Shown here: piece after piece, positions 43,077 to 50,719 of the stretch
Numbering within the stretch: position 1 is the stretch's first letter
Layout of the letters: every line of letters starts with the position of its first letter
Origin: an uncultured Eubacteriales bacterium
Lineage (GTDB): Bacteria > Bacillota > Clostridia > Lachnospirales > Anaerotignaceae
DNA: 58,914 nucleotides
Reading direction: 5' to 3'
NCBI GenBank assembly: GCA_900546215.1
Contig: URCD01000003.1
Span: 1-58,914, forward strand
Notes under the pieces: model-generated
The model's database searches: none
Told to the model about the DNA's origin: nothing
Seen by the model: the letters and a program-made list of their open reading frames with translations, nothing else
Position numbers and translations under genes: made by a program

Positions 43077-44258
43077 ATGAAAAGAGCCGCTATTATTGTA
43101 CTTGACAGTGTTGGTATAGGAGAACTTCCAGATGCCTCAAAATATGGGGATGAGGGCTCCAATACTCTTGTGAATATAAAGAAAAAATATCCTGAATTTA
43201 ACGTTCCAAATATGGCAGCACTCGGCCTTGGAAACATTCAGGGCAAGGAAACCTATCTGTTGGGAAAAACCGATAACCCGAAGGGATGTTACGGCAAAAT
43301 GTCTGAGGCCTCTAACGGGAAGGACACTACAACGGGACACTGGGAAATAGCCGGAATAGTCACTGAAAATCCATTTCCAACCTTCACTGACACAGGCTTT
43401 CCGAAAGAAATAATGGATAAATTCGAGTCGGCAATAGGCCGAAAAACTCTTGGAAACTGCGCTGCATCCGGAACTGCTATAATTAATGAGCTTGGCGATG
43501 AGCATGTAAAAACAGGATATCCAATTGTCTATACATCAGCTGACTCTGTATTTCAGATTGCATGCCATGAAGATGTAATACCTGTAAACGAGCTTTACAA
43601 AATGTGCGAAACAGCAAGGGAAATACTTGTAGGTGATTATGCTGTTGCCAGAGTCATAGCCAGACCGTTTGTAGGAACAGGAAACGGCAGCTACACAAGA
43701 ACCGAACGCAGGAAGGATTTCTCACTTGCTCCAACCTCGACAACAATTTTAGATCTCATAAAAGAAAAAGGGATGACTGTTGCAGCTATTGGAAAAATTG
43801 AGGATATTTTTGAGCACAGAGGTATGACTGTTACCGACCATACAACAAACAATAACGATGGAATTGATAAGACAATTGAGTATTTGAAAAAGGATTTTGA
43901 GGGACTCCTCTTTACAAACCTTGTAGATACAGATATGATTTACGGCCACAGAAATGACGTAAAGGGCTATGCTGAGGCAGTTATGTATTTTGACAGCAAG
44001 CTTCCTGAAATTATGGAAGCAATGAAAGATGAAGATATTTTAATAATTACAGCCGACCACGGCTGCGACCCAACCACTCCAAGCACCGACCATTCCAGAG
44101 AATATGTCCCTCTGCTTGTATGCGGAAAAAACGTGAAGGAAGGCGTTGATTTGGGCATAAGAAAAACATTTGCCGATATAGGCGCAACTATTGCTGAATA
44201 TCTTGGAATAAACGAACGTTTTGGGGCAACAAGCTTCCTAAAGGATGTATTAAAATAA
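43077..44258 (+). CDS. deoB: Phosphopentomutase
   Basis: A 393-residue enzyme of the alkaline phosphatase superfamily that converts (deoxy)ribose 1-phosphate to the 5-phosphate. It has the metal site with the phospho-Thr region: IVLDSVGIGELPDA at the start, GKDTTTGHWE with the active-site threonine, and ITADHGCDP and STDHSREYVPLLV in the C-terminal half. It is complete and follows pdp, so the operon feeds nucleoside sugars into central metabolism. AGGAGG precedes the ATG. Its stop overlaps the comB-like ATG by one base. Confidence 0.96.
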   Translation: MKRAAIIVLDSVGIGELPDASKYGDEGSNTLVNIKKKYPEFNVPNMAALGLGNIQGKETYLLGKTDNPKGCYGKMSEASNGKDTTTGHWEIAGIVTENPFPTFTDTGFPKEIMDKFESAIGRKTLGNCAASGTAIINELGDEHVKTGYPIVYTSADSVFQIACHEDVIPVNELYKMCETAREILVGDYAVARVIARPFVGTGNGSYTRTERRKDFSLAPTSTTILDLIKEKGMTVAAIGKIEDIFEHRGMTVTDHTTNNNDGIDKTIEYLKKDFEGLLFTNLVDTDMIYGHRNDVKGYAEAVMYFDSKLPEIMEAMKDEDILIITADHGCDPTTPSTDHSREYVPLLVCGKNVKEGVDLGIRKTFADIGATIAEYLGINERFGATSFLKDVLK

Positions 44259-44956
44259 TGGAGATAAATATTTTACAGCTTACTGAAGGAGCCAGGCAGG
44301 CCGTTGGACTGACAGTCGTAATCGATGTGTTTCGAGCATTTACCACTGCCTGCTTTATAATGAATAACGGAGCAAAGGAAATCTATCCAGTAGGCAAGGT
44401 CGAGACGGCCTTTATGCTGAAAGAACAAATACCAGGCTGTATATTGGTCGGAGAAAGGAACGAGATAATAATCCCTGGATTTGACTACGGAAATTCTCCT
44501 GCTAATATAGAAAATGTAGATTTCAGCGGAAAAACAATAGTTCACACTACAAGCGCCGGTACCCAGGGTATTGTAAACGCAGTTAATGCGGACGAAATAA
44601 TAACAGCGTCATTTGTTAACATATATGCTGTTGTTAAGTATATAAAAAGCCGCCGTCCAAATATAGTATCTATCGTATGTATGGGAAAGGCGGCTGTTGA
44701 GCCTGCCGATGAGGACACATGGTGTGCGGAATATATAAGGTCATTGCTTCTTAATGATTACTATGACATTGAAAATAGGCTTTTAAGACTTCGTGACTTA
44801 GAAGGAAAACGCTTCTTTAATCCTAAAAATCAGGAGCAGTGTCCCCAAAGGGATTTTTATCTTTCCACAAGGCTGGGTATTTTTGATTTTGTGCTTAAGG
44901 CTGAAAAAATGGACAGCAAAGCTTCTCTATTTAAACTTAATAAGATAAACATATAA
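44258..44956 (+). CDS. comB: 2-phosphosulfolactate phosphatase (ComB) family protein
   Basis: A 232-residue member of the ComB family, which in methanogens removes phosphate from 2-phosphosulfolactate during coenzyme M synthesis. The family elements VVIDVFRAFTTACFIM, LVGERNE, DYGNSPANI and TTSAGTQGI are present. Bacteria without coenzyme M also have it, so the real substrate here is unknown; a phosphosugar or phospho-acid produced near the nucleoside pathway is possible. It is fused translationally to deoB by a one-base TAATG overlap. Confidence 0.8.
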   Translation: MEINILQLTEGARQAVGLTVVIDVFRAFTTACFIMNNGAKEIYPVGKVETAFMLKEQIPGCILVGERNEIIIPGFDYGNSPANIENVDFSGKTIVHTTSAGTQGIVNAVNADEIITASFVNIYAVVKYIKSRRPNIVSIVCMGKAAVEPADEDTWCAEYIRSLLLNDYYDIENRLLRLRDLEGKRFFNPKNQEQCPQRDFYLSTRLGIFDFVLKAEKMDSKASLFKLNKINI

Positions 44957-44987
44957 AAAGGGGCATACATAAAGTATGCTCCTTTTA
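44955..44987. terminator. Bidirectional terminator
   Basis: AAAAGG-GCATAC and GTATGC-CCTTTT arms form a stem between the convergent comB-like and Rrf2 genes; it overlaps the Rrf2 stop codon. Confidence 0.8.
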
Positions 44988-45416
44988 TATTATATAGTCC
45001 CCTGCGTCATCCGGCAGAGCTGTCAGCTCGTCAAGCGTTATGCCTTCAAAGTAGTCATCAATAATCTTATTTAGTTTTTCCCACATAGGCAGAGTACGGC
45101 AAGTAGAGGATTTATCACAGCCCTGCGGCATACAGTCAAGACACGCAACCGGAGCAAGCGACCCTTCGGTAAGCTTGAGTATAGAACCTACTGTATAAGT
45201 CTTTGGGTCTCTTAAAAGTTTATATCCGCCTCCCCTCCCCCTAAGCCCCGTTACAAAACTGGCCTTGCTTAGAGAGGCAATAATGCTTTCAAGATATTTT
45301 TCAGAAATATCCTGCCTCTCAGATATTTCTTTAAGAGTTATATATTCACCGTTGTTATGCTCGGCCAAATCTATCATTATTCTAAGCGCATACCGGCCTT
45401 TTGTAGAAATTTTCAT
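44985..45416 (-). CDS. Rrf2-family regulator with Fe-S-type cysteines (IscR-like)
   Basis: A protein of about 143 residues. The Rrf2 winged helix is clear (MKISTKGRYALRIMIDLAEH, ITLKEISERQDISEKYLESII, GLRGRGGGYKLLR). Cysteines C92, C95, C100 and C106 lie where IscR has C92, C98 and C104, so a 2Fe-2S cluster is likely. The ATG at 45416 follows GAGGTG. It is divergent from the COG3580/COG3581/activase operon, 225 bp away, and is the natural candidate to control those Fe-S genes in response to cluster supply or redox state. Confidence 0.87.
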   Translation of the reverse strand: MKISTKGRYALRIMIDLAEHNNGEYITLKEISERQDISEKYLESIIASLSKASFVTGLRGRGGGYKLLRDPKTYTVGSILKLTEGSLAPVACLDCMPQGCDKSSTCRTLPMWEKLNKIIDDYFEGITLDELTALPDDAGDYII

Positions 45417-45499
45417 GAATATCACCTCACATTTATTTTACCACATAAAATCCTCTAATCCAAAAACTTTCTTACATTATAGATTAATGTTCATTTAAT

Positions 45500-45529
45500 T
45501 TGTCATACCAAAACAAAGTGTGCTATAAT
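45500..45529 (+). promoter_or_regulatory. Promoter of the COG3580/COG3581/activase operon
   Basis: TTGTCA (45500-45505) and TATAAT (45524-45529) are 18 bases apart. Transcription would begin near 45536 and leave a leader of about 105 nt. Confidence 0.7.
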
Positions 45530-45580
45530 ATTTACATAAACTACGACATTCAGTAAACTGTCTTTCAATTATTTATATTT

Positions 45581-45611
45581 GGTGCTGTCAATTATTTTAA
45601 TAGTCAGCGCC
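45581..45611 (+). other. Leader hairpin before the COG3580-like gene
   Basis: GGTGCTG (45581-45587) pairs with CAGCGCC (45605-45611), with one G-U pair; an inner ATTA/TAAT pairing extends it. No T tract follows, so a role in transcript stability or regulation is more likely than termination. Confidence 0.4.
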
Positions 45612-45641
45612 TATATTTTATAAATTTTATGAGGTAAACGT

Positions 45642-46595
45642 ATGAAAAAAACTCCTTTTAAAAATCATCCTGTGAAGGCGTCAACAATCGGCCTTCCCAG
45701 AGCAATGCTTTATTACAGATATGAAATTCTCTGGAAAAATTTCTTTTCAAATCTTGGATTGAAATATATTGTAAGCGAGCCTACAAACAAAGAAATGATA
45801 AGGGAAGGTACAGCTTTGTCAATCGATGAGGCATGTCTTTCCACTAAAATATATATGGGTCATATAAAATCACTTATTGGCAAGTGCGATTACATATTAG
45901 TGCCCAGAATAAGCAACTTCGGCATTAAACGTAATATGTGCACAAAATTTGAAGCTCTGTATGATATAGCCTGTAACGTGTTCAGAAAAAGCGGCCAGAA
46001 ATTTTTATCCTACAATGTTGACGAGCTTCAGAGCATTACAGAAGAAAAGGCCTTTATATCTATGGGCGAGGAACTTGGCTTCACAAAAAAGGAGGCTTCA
46101 GCGGCATATAAAGCTGCTAAAAAAGCGGAAGGAGACTACCTTAAAAATCAGGTTAAATCACAGGATCTGCTTTTCAAAAAATCTGGACTAAAAATTCTTA
46201 TAGCATCACACAGCTATGTTGAAATGGATGCTTATATTGGAAAACCCGTAACAAATTATCTGAAAAAAATGGGAGTTATACCGCTGTATGCCGATATTGT
46301 TGACCGAAGAGATGCTATAAGACAGAGTATAAAAATATCCCCTACCCTTAAATGGGAATTCAGTAAAGAAATAGTAGGCGGAGTACAGCTTTATAAAGAT
46401 AAAATTGACGGAATAATACTTCTGTCAGCTTTTCCATGCGGCCCGGATTCAATGGTTAACGAAATGATAATACGCCGATTCAGAGGTATCCCTATACTTA
46501 ATATAGTACTTGATGACCAAGACGGAACAGCAGGGCTTGAAACTCGTCTTGAAAGCTTTATAGATATCCTTAAATTCAAGGGAGGTGCTCTGTAA
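45642..46595 (+). CDS. COG3580-like Fe-S protein (2-hydroxyacyl-CoA-dehydratase/double-cubane-type component)
   Basis: A 317-residue protein related to the DUF2229/CoA-substrate-specific enzyme activase region and to the HgdB/BcrC fold. Conserved pieces are IGLPRAMLYY, the EACLSTKIYMGHI segment, LVPRISNFGIKRNMCTKFEALYD, and LSAFPCGPDSM near the end. Cysteines C65, C100 and C266 are spaced like the triad that holds one 4Fe-4S unit in dehydratases and double-cubane proteins. It is the first gene of the operon, with a GAGG site. Its stop overlaps the next ATG by one base. In many genomes this domain is fused to the other two proteins in one chain of about 1400 residues; here they are separate. 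The substrate is unknown. Confidence 0.8.
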   Translation: MKKTPFKNHPVKASTIGLPRAMLYYRYEILWKNFFSNLGLKYIVSEPTNKEMIREGTALSIDEACLSTKIYMGHIKSLIGKCDYILVPRISNFGIKRNMCTKFEALYDIACNVFRKSGQKFLSYNVDELQSITEEKAFISMGEELGFTKKEASAAYKAAKKAEGDYLKNQVKSQDLLFKKSGLKILIASHSYVEMDAYIGKPVTNYLKKMGVIPLYADIVDRRDAIRQSIKISPTLKWEFSKEIVGGVQLYKDKIDGIILLSAFPCGPDSMVNEMIIRRFRGIPILNIVLDDQDGTAGLETRLESFIDILKFKGGAL

Positions 46596-47662
46596 TGGAA
46601 TCAAAGAAAAAAGTCTCATTTCCTGAGTTCAGTCATTACAACTATGGTATTAAATATTTTATAGAGCAGGGGCTCGAGGCAGAATATATAATGGCACCTC
46701 CAATGACTGTAAGAACAATGGAAAGAGGAGCAAAAAACAGCCCTGATTTTGTGTGCACTCCCTTTAAAAGCACTCTCGGAAGCATGATGGAAGCCCTCGA
46801 ATCAGGTGCTGATACGATAATTATGACAATGGGGCTCTGCCGCCTTGGGTACTATGGAGAGCTACAGGAGCAGATACTGCGCGACCTGGGCTATGAGTTT
46901 GACTTCATAAATTTTTCAGAATATAGTACAGGAAGAAAACGAGATTACATAAAAGCGCTTAAACGGATTAACCCCAAGCTGTCTATTGCAAAGGTTACAA
47001 AGGCTGGTGCTGACTGCCTTAAAATGACAGAATATCTGGATGATGCTCAAAGCATATATTACAAGAACTGTGGTTTTGAGACTGTAAAAGGAAGCTATAA
47101 AAAAATACATAAAAAATTTATTACTGCTATGGAAACGGCCTCGACACGTAAGGAAATAGATGTTGCATATAACACCTTTAAAAAGTATGCCAGCGGAATC
47201 CCTTTAAACAAGCCGATAAATCCGCTTAGAGTTGGCGTTATTGGTGAATATTTTACAGTTATGGACCCATTCTCCAACCTTAATGTAGAACAAAAGCTTG
47301 CTGACATGGGGGTTGAGATTCATCGATTCATGAATATTACTAACCGTAATCTGCGCTACAAGGCCAAAAACCTTGCTGTAGAAACGGCTGACTACTGTAA
47401 ATACGAGATGGGACCAACCTCAACGGCAAACATTTGGAGTGCAAAGAATTATGCCTCTAAAGGATTTGACGGTCTTATTCATATAAAATCCGCCGGCTGT
47501 ACCCCTGAAATTGATATAATGCCTGTTTTGCAAAACATAAGCACCGACTATAAAATACCGGTACTGTACCTCACATATGATTCACAAACCAGCGACACCG
47601 GGCTTGACACAAGGCTTGAAGCCTTTTACGACATGATAAGCATGAGAAAGAAGGTCTTTTAA
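46595..47662 (+). CDS. COG3581-like Fe-S protein (partner of the COG3580-like protein)
   Basis: A 355-residue protein of the HgdB/BcrC-like fold. Recognisable parts are DFVCTPFKSTLGSMMEALE, TMGLCRLGYYGELQ, a Rossmann-like RVGVIGEYF, and HIKSAGCTPEIDIMP. C54, C82 and C302 form a triad parallel to that of the preceding protein, so each partner could bind one 4Fe-4S cluster, as in the two subunits of 2-hydroxyacyl-CoA dehydratases. It overlaps both neighbours by one base (TAATG), which implies equal amounts of all three proteins. The reaction is not known. Confidence 0.8.
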   Translation: MESKKKVSFPEFSHYNYGIKYFIEQGLEAEYIMAPPMTVRTMERGAKNSPDFVCTPFKSTLGSMMEALESGADTIIMTMGLCRLGYYGELQEQILRDLGYEFDFINFSEYSTGRKRDYIKALKRINPKLSIAKVTKAGADCLKMTEYLDDAQSIYYKNCGFETVKGSYKKIHKKFITAMETASTRKEIDVAYNTFKKYASGIPLNKPINPLRVGVIGEYFTVMDPFSNLNVEQKLADMGVEIHRFMNITNRNLRYKAKNLAVETADYCKYEMGPTSTANIWSAKNYASKGFDGLIHIKSAGCTPEIDIMPVLQNISTDYKIPVLYLTYDSQTSDTGLDTRLEAFYDMISMRKKVF

Positions 47663-48630
47663 TGAAGGAAGCATATCTTGGAATTGATATTGGCTCTATA
47701 TCTACAAAGGGCGTTATTATAGATGAGAAAAATAATATTCTTGCCAGCTCATATATCTGGACTGAGGGAAATCCCTTAGGCTCAGCTAAAAGGCTGCTTG
47801 GCATACTTGAAGAGCAGTTCGACAAGAACACCTATAAAATTGTTGCCACAGGAACCACAGGAAGCGCGCGTAATCTTGTAGGTGCGATGGTTGGGGCGAC
47901 AATGGTTAAAAATGAAATTACAGCCCATGCTGTAGGAACTACAGCTCTCTATCCTAATGTCAGAACAATTCTGGAAATCGGCGGTCAGGACTCAAAAATA
48001 ATATTAGTTGAAAACGGCGTTGCCGTAGATTACGCGATGAACACGCTGTGCGCAGCCGGAACAGGCTCTTTTCTTTCGAGTCAGGCAAAAAGGCTTGGCG
48101 TAGAGGTCGAGGAGTTTGGCGAAATCGCCCTCACCTCTAAGCATCCTACACGTATTGCCGCAAGATGTACAGTGTTTGCAGAATCCGACCTTGTCCATAA
48201 AATACAGATGGGCCATCCAAAAGAAGATATTATCGCAGGTCTCTGCAACGCAGTAGTCTCAAATTATCTTAACAATGTTGGCAAAGGCAAAAAAATTGTT
48301 CCGCCGGTTGTTTTCCAGGGCGGCGTAAGTAAAAACGTCGGTGTAAGGGAGGCTTTCAAAGAGTCTCTCGGCTGTGATATAATTGTTGATGAAAACGGCC
48401 ACCTTATGGGTGCCTTTGGCGCCGCTATCCTTGCAGGAAGAAGCAGTAAAAGAAAGGTTTTTGACTTTTCAGTTGAAGACATGGAGTTCAAAACAAGAGA
48501 TGTAAACTGCGGAAGATGCCCCAACAACTGCGAAATAGTTTGTGTCTATAGAGATGGTATTCTCATAGACTCATGGGGCAACCGCTGTGATAAGGGCTCA
48601 ATTAAGCCCGGAGTAAAATCAGCTGATTAA
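47662..48630 (+). CDS. Activase ATPase (HgdC-like, COG1924) with Cys-rich tail
   Basis: A 322-residue ATPase of the ASKHA fold that uses ATP to send a low-potential electron to a partner Fe-S enzyme. The ATP-binding parts (YLGIDIGSISTKGVIID, ATGTTGSARN, LEIGGQDSKII) are intact. The cluster ligands match HgdC: C130 in CAAGTGSF and C169 in RCTVFAESD, bridging a dimer. The C-terminal 40 residues add C283-x2-C286-x3-C290-x3-C294 and C309, absent from plain activases and recalling the linker of the large fused proteins. A further Fe-S cluster is possible. Confidence 0.88.
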   Translation: MKEAYLGIDIGSISTKGVIIDEKNNILASSYIWTEGNPLGSAKRLLGILEEQFDKNTYKIVATGTTGSARNLVGAMVGATMVKNEITAHAVGTTALYPNVRTILEIGGQDSKIILVENGVAVDYAMNTLCAAGTGSFLSSQAKRLGVEVEEFGEIALTSKHPTRIAARCTVFAESDLVHKIQMGHPKEDIIAGLCNAVVSNYLNNVGKGKKIVPPVVFQGGVSKNVGVREAFKESLGCDIIVDENGHLMGAFGAAILAGRSSKRKVFDFSVEDMEFKTRDVNCGRCPNNCEIVCVYRDGILIDSWGNRCDKGSIKPGVKSAD

Positions 48631-48647
48631 TAAAGGAGGTAGTATTT

Positions 48648-49178
48648 ATGATTACAAATGAAACCCTCGAAACATTAAGGAACCGCCGAAGCTGCAAGGC
48701 TTATAAGCCTGAGCAGATAAAGGAGGACGAGCTTGACACAATCCTTGATGCCGGAACATGGGCCCCTACGGGAATGGGCAAGCAGAGTCCTATCATGATA
48801 GCCGTTCAGGATAAAGAAGATATTGCCGAGCTGGAGCGCATTAACGCCGAAATTTTCGGAAAACCAGGCGCAAGTCTCTTTTACGGAGCTCCTACCGTTG
48901 TTGTCGTTTTGGCTGAGGCTGATAAGCCAACAAATGTTTACGACGGAAGTTTAGTAATGGGAAACATGCTTAATGCGGCTGCAAGTATCGGCGTAGGCGC
49001 ATGTTGGATTCACAGGGCAAAGGAGACTTTTGAGAGACCTGACGGAAAGGCTCTTCTTAAAAAATGGGGAATTGAAGGCAACTATGTTGGCATCGGGAAT
49101 TGTGTTCTTGGATATTCAGCGTCAGCCCCAAAAGAACCCATCGCCAGGAAAGAAAACTACATTACAAAAATCAAATAA
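48648..49178 (+). CDS. Nitroreductase-family flavoprotein
   Basis: A 176-residue FMN-dependent nitroreductase-like protein. The N-terminal RNRRSCKAYKPEQI phosphate contact and the segments TWAPTGMGKQSP and AAASIGVGACWIHRAK are typical of the small dimeric group. It follows the activase by 17 bp with its own AAAGGAGG site and belongs to the same operon. It might reduce a nitro or quinone compound, or pass electrons to the Fe-S system; the sequence cannot tell. Confidence 0.85.
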   Translation: MITNETLETLRNRRSCKAYKPEQIKEDELDTILDAGTWAPTGMGKQSPIMIAVQDKEDIAELERINAEIFGKPGASLFYGAPTVVVVLAEADKPTNVYDGSLVMGNMLNAAASIGVGACWIHRAKETFERPDGKALLKKWGIEGNYVGIGNCVLGYSASAPKEPIARKENYITKIK

Positions 49179-49190
49179 CGGAGGTAGACT

Positions 49191-49520
49191 ATGAATTTAT
49201 TTACAAACTGGGATGATATTCCAACTATACACTTAGATTTAATGGAAAGAAAAATATTTACAGGTGAAAATGTAATGCTTGTAAAGAACTGTGTCCATCC
49301 CCATGCAGAGGTTCCTGCGCATAAACACCCTCATGAGCAGATGCTTTATGTTGTTTCAGGAGAATGCGACGTTACTACCGGAACAGAAAAAAGTCATCTC
49401 AAAGCCGGAGGCCTTGCACTTTTTCCTTCCAATGTCGAGCATTCCGTTTTAAACACACTTGATGAAGAGCTTGTCGCAATAGACATATTCTCACCCATTA
49501 GGGAGTATTTTTTAAAGTAA
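49191..49520 (+). CDS. Cupin-domain protein
   Basis: A 109-residue single cupin. The metal motif is visible: HPHAEVPAHKHPHEQMLYVVSGE, quoted in parts as H-P-H-A-E and H-K-H-P-H-E-Q, with the second motif LFPSNVEHSV. The fold serves as binding protein, isomerase or dioxygenase. It is the last gene of the operon, 12 bp after the nitroreductase gene, with GGAGG upstream and a terminator just after. Confidence 0.85.
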   Translation: MNLFTNWDDIPTIHLDLMERKIFTGENVMLVKNCVHPHAEVPAHKHPHEQMLYVVSGECDVTTGTEKSHLKAGGLALFPSNVEHSVLNTLDEELVAIDIFSPIREYFLK

Positions 49521-49525
49521 AATTT

Positions 49526-49565
49526 ACGGAGAATAGCCACTATATGGTTATTTCTCCGTTTTTTA
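49526..49565 (+). terminator. Terminator of the COG3580/COG3581/activase operon
   Basis: ACGGAGAA (49526-49533) and TTCTCCGT (49552-49559) with an inner TAGCCA/TGGTTA pairing, followed by six Ts. Confidence 0.85.
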
Positions 49566-49745
49566 TTGTAAAAAAATCGCAATTTATTTTTAAGAAACAC
49601 CTCATCTATTTGTGTTATGATATGTAGTAAGAGATAAGAGCTATAATTTAAGAACTCATTAACAGAAAATTTGATTAAAAGACTTCTTAATAACATAATT
49701 CTTTAAAGGTTTAAAATATTGAAAAAACTATAAGGTGGGGATTTA

Positions 49746-50606
49746 ATGAAAAAAATATTGGTGATAATAGCCGCAGCATTAGCGGTAATTGGAATTGTTT
49801 CCTGTTCAAACGGTGGAGCAAAACCCTTTGAAGCACTTACATCTGACGAAATAGCTTCTGTCACACTTAACTGCATGCCTCCTGACAAAACAGTGGAGAC
49901 CGATGACAGGGATAAAATAGATGAACTTGTTAAGGTACTTAACAAGCTTGTTATTTATGATGAAGATGAAAAGGAGTATGCCGGCCAATCTGTTGCCTTT
50001 ACCCTTCATAAATCGGATGGAACTGATATAAAGATAACTTCCTATAATCCACAGCTTATAATAGATGGGGTAAAATATACAACAAAATATGAACCCTGTG
50101 AGGAATTAAGCAAGCTTGGCAATAAGTGGGCTGACGAAATACCATCTTCACATAAAAGTCTGCAGGAGATTGAAAAGATGCTCTCATCATATCCATCTGA
50201 GTACGAAAGTATAATGAACAACAATCTTTTCACAATAGTGCATGGAAAAGTTGAGAATGGACAAGAGCTCTTTGACGCATTTATGGAAAGCGTTAATAAT
50301 GGTAAAGCTGCTGAAATAACAATAGTACAATTCACAATTGAGGGCGATCCGATATACGGATATCTTTCCTATAACGGAGATGATTTCTACTATGTTGAAG
50401 ATGTTTCCAGGGATGAGTTTAAAGGAGATTACGCTGATTACCTTGAGTACAGCTACAGTTACCTTATGAATGGCTCGGATGAAAACGGAAGCTTTGCCTT
50501 CCTTGTTAATAGTACTGATATAACTGAATATTCTCAAATTTTAGCTTCATATGACAGTGGAAATGATATTGACTGCAAGATACTTTTTACTACTGGAAAC
50601 GAATAA
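49746..50606 (+). CDS. Lipoprotein with DUF5301-like and DUF4362-like domains
   Basis: A 286-residue lipoprotein. The signal peptide ends in the lipobox GIVSC, with the acylated Cys at about residue 20. The N-terminal half (TSDEIASVTLNCMPPDK, ITSYNPQLIIDGVKYTTKYEPCEEL) resembles DUF5301. The C-terminal half (ITIVQFTIEGDPIYGYLSYNGDDFYYVED) resembles DUF4362 and continues with a Tyr-rich tail. The family function is unknown. It is a single gene with AGGTGGGG upstream. Confidence 0.8.
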   Translation: MKKILVIIAAALAVIGIVSCSNGGAKPFEALTSDEIASVTLNCMPPDKTVETDDRDKIDELVKVLNKLVIYDEDEKEYAGQSVAFTLHKSDGTDIKITSYNPQLIIDGVKYTTKYEPCEELSKLGNKWADEIPSSHKSLQEIEKMLSSYPSEYESIMNNNLFTIVHGKVENGQELFDAFMESVNNGKAAEITIVQFTIEGDPIYGYLSYNGDDFYYVEDVSRDEFKGDYADYLEYSYSYLMNGSDENGSFAFLVNSTDITEYSQILASYDSGNDIDCKILFTTGNE

Positions 50607-50643
50607 AAAACGTGCATAGGCTTTATTGTCTATGCACGTTTTT
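50606..50643 (+). terminator. Terminator after lipoprotein gene
   Basis: AAAAACGTGCATAG (50606-50619) and CTATGCACGTTTTT (50630-50643) form a perfect 14-bp stem. Confidence 0.9.
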
Positions 50644-50666
50644 ATATCAATTAATAAATTTTACTA

Positions 50667-50697
50667 TTGACTCTTACGCTGCGTAATGCTCTATTCT
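50667..50697 (+). promoter_or_regulatory. MerR-type autoregulated promoter
   Basis: TTGACT (50667-50672) and TATTCT (50692-50697) are 19 bases apart, and the spacer holds the palindrome TTACGC-T-GCGTAA (50674-50686). This is the MerR layout, directly upstream of the MerR gene. Confidence 0.75.
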
Positions 50698-50719
50698 TTT
50701 TATGAGGTGAGAAAATATT

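Noticed and set aside
45541..45562. GACA...TGTC and CAGT...ACTG half-sites as an Rrf2 operator
   Set aside because: The two pairs have different centres and are short, so chance is a good explanation.
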